Shown piece after piece: positions 57,516-64,000 of a DNA stretch of 64,000 nt (positions within the stretch are counted from its first letter, which is position 1; every line of letters starts with the position of its first letter). The position numbers and the translations under genes are program-made. Origin of the DNA: Alisma plantago-aquatica (lineage: Eukaryota; Streptophyta; Magnoliopsida; Alismatales; Alismataceae); assembly GCA_963693085.1 (NCBI GenBank), contig OY856409.1, positions 521,799,803 to 521,863,802 of the forward strand. The letters are read 5' to 3'. The notes under the pieces are model-generated. The model did no database searches. It saw only the letters and a list, made by a program, of their open reading frames with translations, and was not told the DNA's origin.

Positions 57516-59419
57516 AATAATATATATATATGATCTTGTGTGTGTTTATATTGTATGGTTTTTTGCGAGGGGCAGAATGGAATAACAAAAGCTTTCTAAA
57601 AAAACCCAAAGCGTTAGAATTTCCATATCCATAACACGTCAGCATATCAGAAATAAAGAAGAATATCAATAAAGCCTTAGTCTGATCTTGTTTTTTGACA
57701 ATAGGAAACATTTACATCAATGTCTATCTTGGACTTATCCATCCAAATCTAAAGTTGTTGCGATGTGGCATGTTATTCTCCTTATATCATCAAATAGAAG
57801 AGAAAACATCTTGTGTTGATGAAGGAACTCGTATCCAAGAATGCACACACGTGCTTTGACCTCTACATTGTTCATGCATATGAAGGTAACATTTAGTGCA
57901 CACCTTAGCCACCAAGTTCAAGTGGAACCAAATTGTCAATGTACTAGTATCACTTGATCCTTTCCTCATGTTGTGGGGGTGCGTCCGTGTGGTTGCTTTT
58001 GTATTCTCAAAGGGATATATTTGCAATCAACATGTGTATATCATGCCATGGGCGTCCACCCTTTTATACATGAGACTCATGGATTATAATGACACCTAAT
58101 GGTATGGTTTCCCAATACCCATACCATTTTCCTAATTGTAATCTTCTATTCGACAAAAAATAGGAAATACTCAGATAGTTACTTGATCGGTTGGGAGTCC
58201 ATTTGATCAACTCAGTTATTTTTGGAAATTTCCCATTAGGTGTCAGTTGACCAAATGGAATCCCAGTTGATTGACTTTCTTATTTTTGACTTTCCTAATC
58301 CATGCACCTAGTCAATTGATAGACTTGTCCAATCAGCCAACTAGTTACTTTTTCAAACAATTAATTAGATGAGCAATTGACACTCAATCAACCTATTGAC
58401 TTACAAATCATTGAGAACTTGTTCATTTGATCAATTGGATTAGTATCCAACCTTTACATAATTCAAAGCCATTCTATACGATTGTGATTGCAACAAAAAA
58501 ATACCTTAAGCATCCTTATGTGTATGACCCCATAGGTTCCACATTACATTGGTAGTGATGTCAAAGATCTCACAAACAATCAGGGCATCTAGAAAACATC
58601 TTTGATACCGAAGTAAATGTAATGATTTTAGATTGAACCCTGGGTATAGAATTGTTGTTCTCTTAATATTCAATCTATGTTTCTTGAATTAGAGTAGACT
58701 ATTGAGATTCATTAAACTCAATATCATATATTGACTCACATTACCTTGGACATGTATTTCATAGTCTCACTTAATAAGTGGATAATATATCAATAATTCC
58801 ATCCACATCAGTGACAAAAATTGATATGTGTAATGGTGCTTCAATCACTACATGTATGGCAACCATTATTCAAGGTCATGTTGGGTAGTGTTAAAGTACA
58901 CAAAATAACATGTGATCATTGTAGTAACTTCAAATCTAAGGATCACACTCACATCTATCACATTGATATGTGACCGTAATACCAAGATATGGCTACCATG
59001 TGTCATTATCAAGGTGGTTTTATCTAGTACAATTTATTCTATAACCAGTACCGATGTGTCTAATTTGAAATCTAATATCATGACTAAAAAGGCATAGTAA
59101 TCAATCAGTGCACACACTAGTTTATGTATTATTGTTCCCATAATATTCACAATAATGTATAACAATGAATAGTAAAGTAATGAATATTTTAAGTGTACAT
59201 ATAAAATCATGTTTAGGTCCTCTACCAAAATCGTATGTAATCAAGTCAAAACATTGTTAGGGCATTATTACGTTAAGTAATTATCTCAATACTAAAGCAA
59301 ACATAACAAGTGAAACTGCCTTTTGTTAGTAATCAAATCATATTCAAAGTACCCCATTACAATCATAACACTACGACATACAAGGCATACAACCAGCATT
59401 CACCCATTTGTACTAGAGA
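57516..59419. other. No supported gene; TTGATCAA/CAATTGA-rich segment
   Basis: 58170-58450 is rich in short self-complementary words (CAATTGA, TTGATCAA, AGTTGA), similar in style to 6050-6170. 58490-59400 could be LTR sequence of a copia element whose RNase H trace follows, but borders are not visible. Confidence 0.4.
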
Positions 59420-59560
59420 CAATCACTCATGAATCTAGTTACATGGGATATAACTTGACATTCATACTTCAGTTGTAAAAGTGCTTTTGTCAAGATATCA
59501 ACAACATTACATTTATTCTTTTTACAAATAAATTGCAAATATATTATTGGATCCATACAC
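59420..59560 (-). pseudogene. Trace of copia RNase H C-terminus
   Basis: The minus strand reads NVVDILTKALLQLKYE at about 59505-59455, like the VADIFTKALPR.KFE motif at the end of copia pol. A GSNNIFAIYL-like stretch lies just upstream on that strand. The match is short and worn. Confidence 0.4.
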
Positions 59561-59675
59561 CTCAATAGAGAGAGATGTCAGATCTAGAATAAGGCACAAC
59601 ACTATACATAAATGAGATTGGAAAATAGATGGAGCATTTCATATCAGGTTCATGGTTTATGTGCATAGAAGAAAT

Positions 59676-61608
59676 TGTAACGCCCTCCCTAAGCACACAC
59701 ATGCACATAGTGGAAGCAACACTGAGTTATACATAACTCGTGTACTCAAAGTGCCATTACATAAAACTAGCATTCATGACAAAAATATAGTCAATCACAC
59801 AAATAGTAGTATTATAACACTCTCATGATTGTTCATACAACAGTAACATAAATGTTATTACATGGAAAACTCATTTGATAGCTTGAGTCTCTACTTTGAA
59901 GTTCTAAACATTAAAATAGGTAGTTGAGTCTATAAACTTGAAGAACATCTTATAGTTGGTGCCCCACCAAAACTTATCCTGCTCTAACATTGTGCTCCAA
60001 GTCTCTGGATACTATTGAAGTTCCTGCTCCTCACCTACGGACATCTCATCCCCAACCATATTCAAAGGGAAACCTAGGTTGGAGTAAGTGGTAATGATTT
60101 CTAATAATTGGAAGAAAATGGATGAATTATGAAAACTATGAATCTATACTGAATTAAACATCTATTATTTACATCTTATCTTTCTATGGCCACTAATATA
60201 CAATAAGTCCTCTTATGTGGCATTGTGTGCCTTCTATGGTGCAACACACATTCTATGGCATAATTGCCTTCTGGTGACATCGAGGTGTCTTCCGTAGCAC
60301 AATGTGCCTTATGTGGTACTACACACCTTTTGTGGCATAAATTCATTCTATTTTGTGTACCGCAATACTTTTATTGTGTGAGGATTTATTATATAATACA
60401 AATTATATTCTGGTGTCATTTTCTATTCTTGTTCTATTTCTGATTGTGATTATATTTTCTATTATGATTTTGTATCTCAACTAACTAAGATAAATTCTAT
60501 AATATGTATTCTATTCTTGCATTCTATATTATAAATTCCATTCTGACCTTTATGAGAAATCTACGTTCTGGTATAACAATAAGGAAATAAAAATTAGAGA
60601 TAAATTCTAATATTTTTATTATAAGTCTTAATCATTCTATTCTAAATTCTAAGTGTCAATTAGTAAATAACTATGTACATCAGAATTCTAGATTTTGGAC
60701 CTAACTCTGATATTACAAAAGAATTCTAAATTTTAAATGATAAAAAGGAATTAGCATACTGAAATAAGTTATATTCTAAGTTTTAGTAATTGCATGTTAA
60801 CTTCTAAGCATTTGTTTAAGAATAATAACTTATAGTTGATACTTTATAAGATCTAGGCACGAGCTATCTGAGGAAGAAGTTCTACTACATTGTAAGGACA
60901 ACATTCTACACATGGATATCATGTCTAATGAGTTATTATAAGGAGGATAATTGGACTATCAGTCTAAAATGTATAATATGAATTCAAAGGACATGGCCCA
61001 TTTACCTGTGGTAAGCCAAGTCTTATCTAAAAATACTGCTTCAAGTCCTGCTCCTAACCTTCTCTTGAAAACCAAAGGATCTATCAGTCTTCATGTCTCT
61101 TCTTAGTGTCAATGCTTCTAGGGATATTAGTTTTCTCAATTAGGGTTTCATACTGTATGTATTAACTCTTCAGCAAAACCTATTATCATACTCATGATCT
61201 AATGTTCTAGTGATTACTGGGGTTCATTATGTTACCCTTTATATATGTTAGCAGTTAGGGTTTAAGTCACATTGAATTCTTCCTATCTTACTTCATTGAC
61301 CATACTTTTTATCTTTGGTTTAGGGCTTATCCATACTAACCCTTTAATGAACCATAACAATATTATTCACATTTGATTTCTTTACAGGAAAGAAAGGGTC
61401 TATATATATAATTTAAATCTTGTTGATATTCATATATAGTCGTTATCTATAGGTTCTTATCACATAAGTTCTTCATATTGAGGATTATACATGAGCTAGT
61501 GTTGTAGTAACATCATTATCTGTGGCTATTTATCTAAGGTTGAGGTGATTAGGCCTACTGAACTGAGTATCTAGGATGGATCAATAACTCCCAACCATGA
61601 GATATAGT
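59676..61608 (-). repeat. Possible Ty3 LTR piece
   Basis: It starts TGTAACGCCCTCCCTAAGC, the common end of plant Ty3 LTRs read backwards (GGGCGTTACA). Between 60190 and 60345 are degenerate repeats of CTATGGCATAATTGCC / GTGCCTTATGTGG type. The right border is unclear because another LTR seems to start at 61609. Confidence 0.35.
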
Positions 61609-64000
61609 TGTTACAACCCCAAATTTTGGGTTCATTTGGTGAGAAATGTAATTTCTCATATTAAAGATGTTGGAACAAATAATGATATAATTTGATAGAT
61701 GGATTTCGTTTACAATAGCCTTAATGTTTGTGTTGTGGGCTTTATTGGCTATTGGGCCCAATAACAAAGAAAAGTGTGGAAACCTCTAGAAGGCAACTCC
61801 AAAGAGGGATTTCGTACCTCTTGGGTTCCTTGGGTTCCAAGGAGTCCAAAGTTGCAAAGATAAAGCAACAAGAAAAGAAAAGATCAAATAAGTATTTCCT
61901 TGTTAAGAAAGAAATTGAAAATAATGATCAAATGTGGAAAATATGTGAAAAGAGGTACAATTGAGTTATCTTTGATGAAATTTCATATCCATGAGGTTTC
62001 TAATGTTAAAAGGAATTCCAATGAGGAAAATAATAAGAGAGATAAAGAGAAATTCTCAAAAAGGGATATTTTAATAAGAAAAGTAAGATAATAAGAAAAA
62101 GGATGAAAGATAAGGAAAGAGGCTAAATAAATATTCCCAAGAAGGGATTTCGAGCCATTAAGGTTCCTTGAGGTTCTAGGAACTCAAAATAATAATTTAA
62201 TAGCAAAGGAAAGAGAAAATAGGTGAAAATATATATAATTGAGAGATGCCTTGCACTTAAAAAAAATGAACGTTTCCTTTTAGATAGTGAGCCCAATTTT
62301 GGAAGACAAGTATATTAAGTCATGATGGACTTTCCCTCCAAATTTGAGATTAATTGGACATTTGGTTTGGGAGTTATAGCTTTTATAAGATTTCCTAAAG
62401 TAAATGGGTAATCTTCAAATTGTATTAAATGTCACGATTCCTAATATGGTTCCTTTTATCTGGCGCGCGTGTTTAGGATCGTCAGATCTAGACCTGACAG
62501 TGATGAGCTTGTCTTCCAGCTCGCATCTGGTTAGGAAAGTAGGGACAGAACCCTGAGTTTCCTTGATTGATTTCCTTATCAATCAATGAGTGTGCAAACT
62601 CAGAAATATGCCAGATTTATTCGGGAGTTTCTTGCGGATAGTTCGATCCTAGGTTTTGCCTAGCTTGGGGGTCTCTAGAAGAATCCCCTAAAACCTAAGA
62701 CCCCTTCGGCTGTGTTCCATAGCCACAGGCTATATAAGGGGGTGGATTCCCTCGGTAAGATGATGAACAGATCCGCGAGATGCTGTATATCCATCAGGGC
62801 AAGTATCTTCCATCAATTTTATCTCCCGAGCCCTCCTGTATCTCAGACCTCCTTGGCTTTCCGCTAGGAGAACCTCTGTTATGTCTTAGTGACTTCGGCC
62901 ATGGATAGAGAAGTTTGGACCTCCGATGAGCTCAGTTGGGTCGGGCGGAGGTGGAGAACCAACTCTGAGTGAGGAAGGAGCCCTCCCGATGGAAGTCAAC
63001 TTCAGAGTTGACCTTCCATTGCTCTGCGTCGAGCAAGCAGGGGAGGAAGACGAGCAAGGGAGAAAAGACTCCCCTACCCCAGAAGCCATAAGAAGGAAGC
63101 AAGGGTAGAAGGGTAATCAACCAATTGTGTGGAAATAAAAGTAAGTCTCGCTTGGTAGACGTGTCACTTTCTTATTGGCTTAAAAGTATTTATCTTGCAT
63201 AAATCACAACTAAATATTGGTAGCTCTGATGAAAATAAGTTATACATGAAAATTGATCATAAAAACGTGAGGAAGCTAATAAAAATATAATTGGAACCTG
63301 ATATTGCTTGAAATTTAAAAAGTACATAAAGTTATCACTTTTTGTGTATTAAATTATGGTGAAACCCTAATTTAATATGGAACTCGCAATTAATGACTCT
63401 TTTGGGTTAATTTGGTTTGGAACCCTAATTCTGAGAAATACTAACATATTAAGAATAAAAGGGAGAGTTAATTTTGAATAAGGCAGTTTCATGCTTGTTT
63501 TAGGGTTTATGCACATAATTATGTTTAGAAACCCTAATTTGATAAAATAAGGGTTTTAAGGGGTTAAATCTAAAAATATAATTATAGAACTGTGTTTTCA
63601 TGATATAATACCCTCAAGTTGGTGATTAGGGTTTTCTAATGGATAAATGAGGAATTAATAGTAAATGGAATACACTTATGAATTAAATCATGATGAAGTA
63701 TGAATTATCAATTCGAAGGAAACTAAAGGTGGTAAATGAGTCTAATGATCTTGAAATAACTTAAAAGATATAAAGATGGTAGTTTTGGTATAAAAGAGAA
63801 ATAATGGGCTTTAACTGTGCCTATGATGTTGAAATTAGGGTTTGTGAAATAAGAGGGCATTAAATATGATAAAAGTATTATGGAGGCTAAAACCCTAAAG
63901 TGGCCTAGAAAGCTTAAGATGGAATCCAAGTCTAGCTTTAGAATATTTTGGATAAACCATAACACTTGGATGTCATGCATTAATTTCAAGATATTTTTGA
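61609..64000 (+). repeat. Probable Ty3 LTR, 5' part, continues past the window
   Basis: It opens TGTTACAACCCCAAATTTTG, a typical plant Ty3 LTR start, and carries a good TATA box 1.1 kb in. The region 62460-63100 is less AT-rich, as in promoters/leader regions, and is followed by many AAACCCTAA words. No gag or primer site is reached before 64000. Confidence 0.5.
62731..62739 (+). promoter_or_regulatory. LTR TATA box
   Basis: TATATAAGG in CAGGCTATATAAGGGGGTGG, with a CT-rich stretch downstream. It is the strongest core promoter motif in the right part of the window. Confidence 0.6.

Noticed and set aside
63340..63910. Repeated AAACCCTAA words as telomeric DNA
   Set aside because: Single heptamers scattered at irregular distances in LTR-like DNA, never in tandem; the same is seen at 4900-5230.

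Overview
This is a transposon graveyard from a plant nuclear genome, almost certainly an angiosperm. The evidence is Ty3 and Ty1/copia retrotransposons primed by plant-type tRNAs, an L1-like LINE with a plant-type RNase H domain, a Mutator-like (MULE) DNA transposon carrying a plant mobile domain gene, a hAT-type MITE and a piece of chloroplast DNA (psaA-psaB). The species cannot be read from the sequence. I found no host gene, tRNA, rRNA or CRISPR array. Background DNA is AT-rich and most reading frames are broken, so the landscape is old.

Layout. 1-8195: a Ty3 element on the minus strand (gag, protease, RT/RNase H, PBS) with a very long (5.1 kb) LTR; it runs off the left edge. It sits inside a second LTR element on the plus strand (internal DNA 8196-10165, LTR 10166-11721), which itself sits inside a nuclear copy of plastid psaB/psaA (11722-13639). 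13990-14870: LINE 3' fragment. 16327-25743: a copia remnant with about 140-bp LTRs. Its pol is split by a 6.7-kb solo LTR (17212-23932) of the same broad family as the 5.1-kb LTR, and that solo LTR is split by another solo LTR (19488-20896) with a perfect 5-bp target duplication.

28600-38190: a minus-strand LINE, interrupted by a 115-bp hAT-like MITE, by an unclassified insertion of about 300 bp, and by the most interesting object here, a 7.6-kb MULE (29172-36766) with a perfect 9-bp target duplication. Its GC-rich terminal inverted repeats are made of palindromic CAATGCGTCCC/GGGACGCATTG units. It carries three genes on one strand: a MURA transposase (32907-35546), a Myb/SANT-like DNA-binding protein (32346-32738) and a four-exon plant mobile domain gene (30026-32174). 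Transposase and mobile-domain gene each contain three in-frame stops; the SANT-like ORF is open.

39488-52201: an Athila-like LTR element on the minus strand with Gag, protease and a further ORF but no recognisable RT, RNase H or integrase. Its 5' LTR is interrupted at 50649-52145 by a 1.5-kb insertion that has the same (U5) LTR end at both termini, in inverted orientation, flanked by a perfect TTCTT duplication. The last 12 kb hold weakly defined LTR pieces and a trace of copia RNase H; an LTR with a clear TATA box starts at 61609 and runs off the right edge.

All calls were made by eye from translations and repeat comparison; no similarity search was run.
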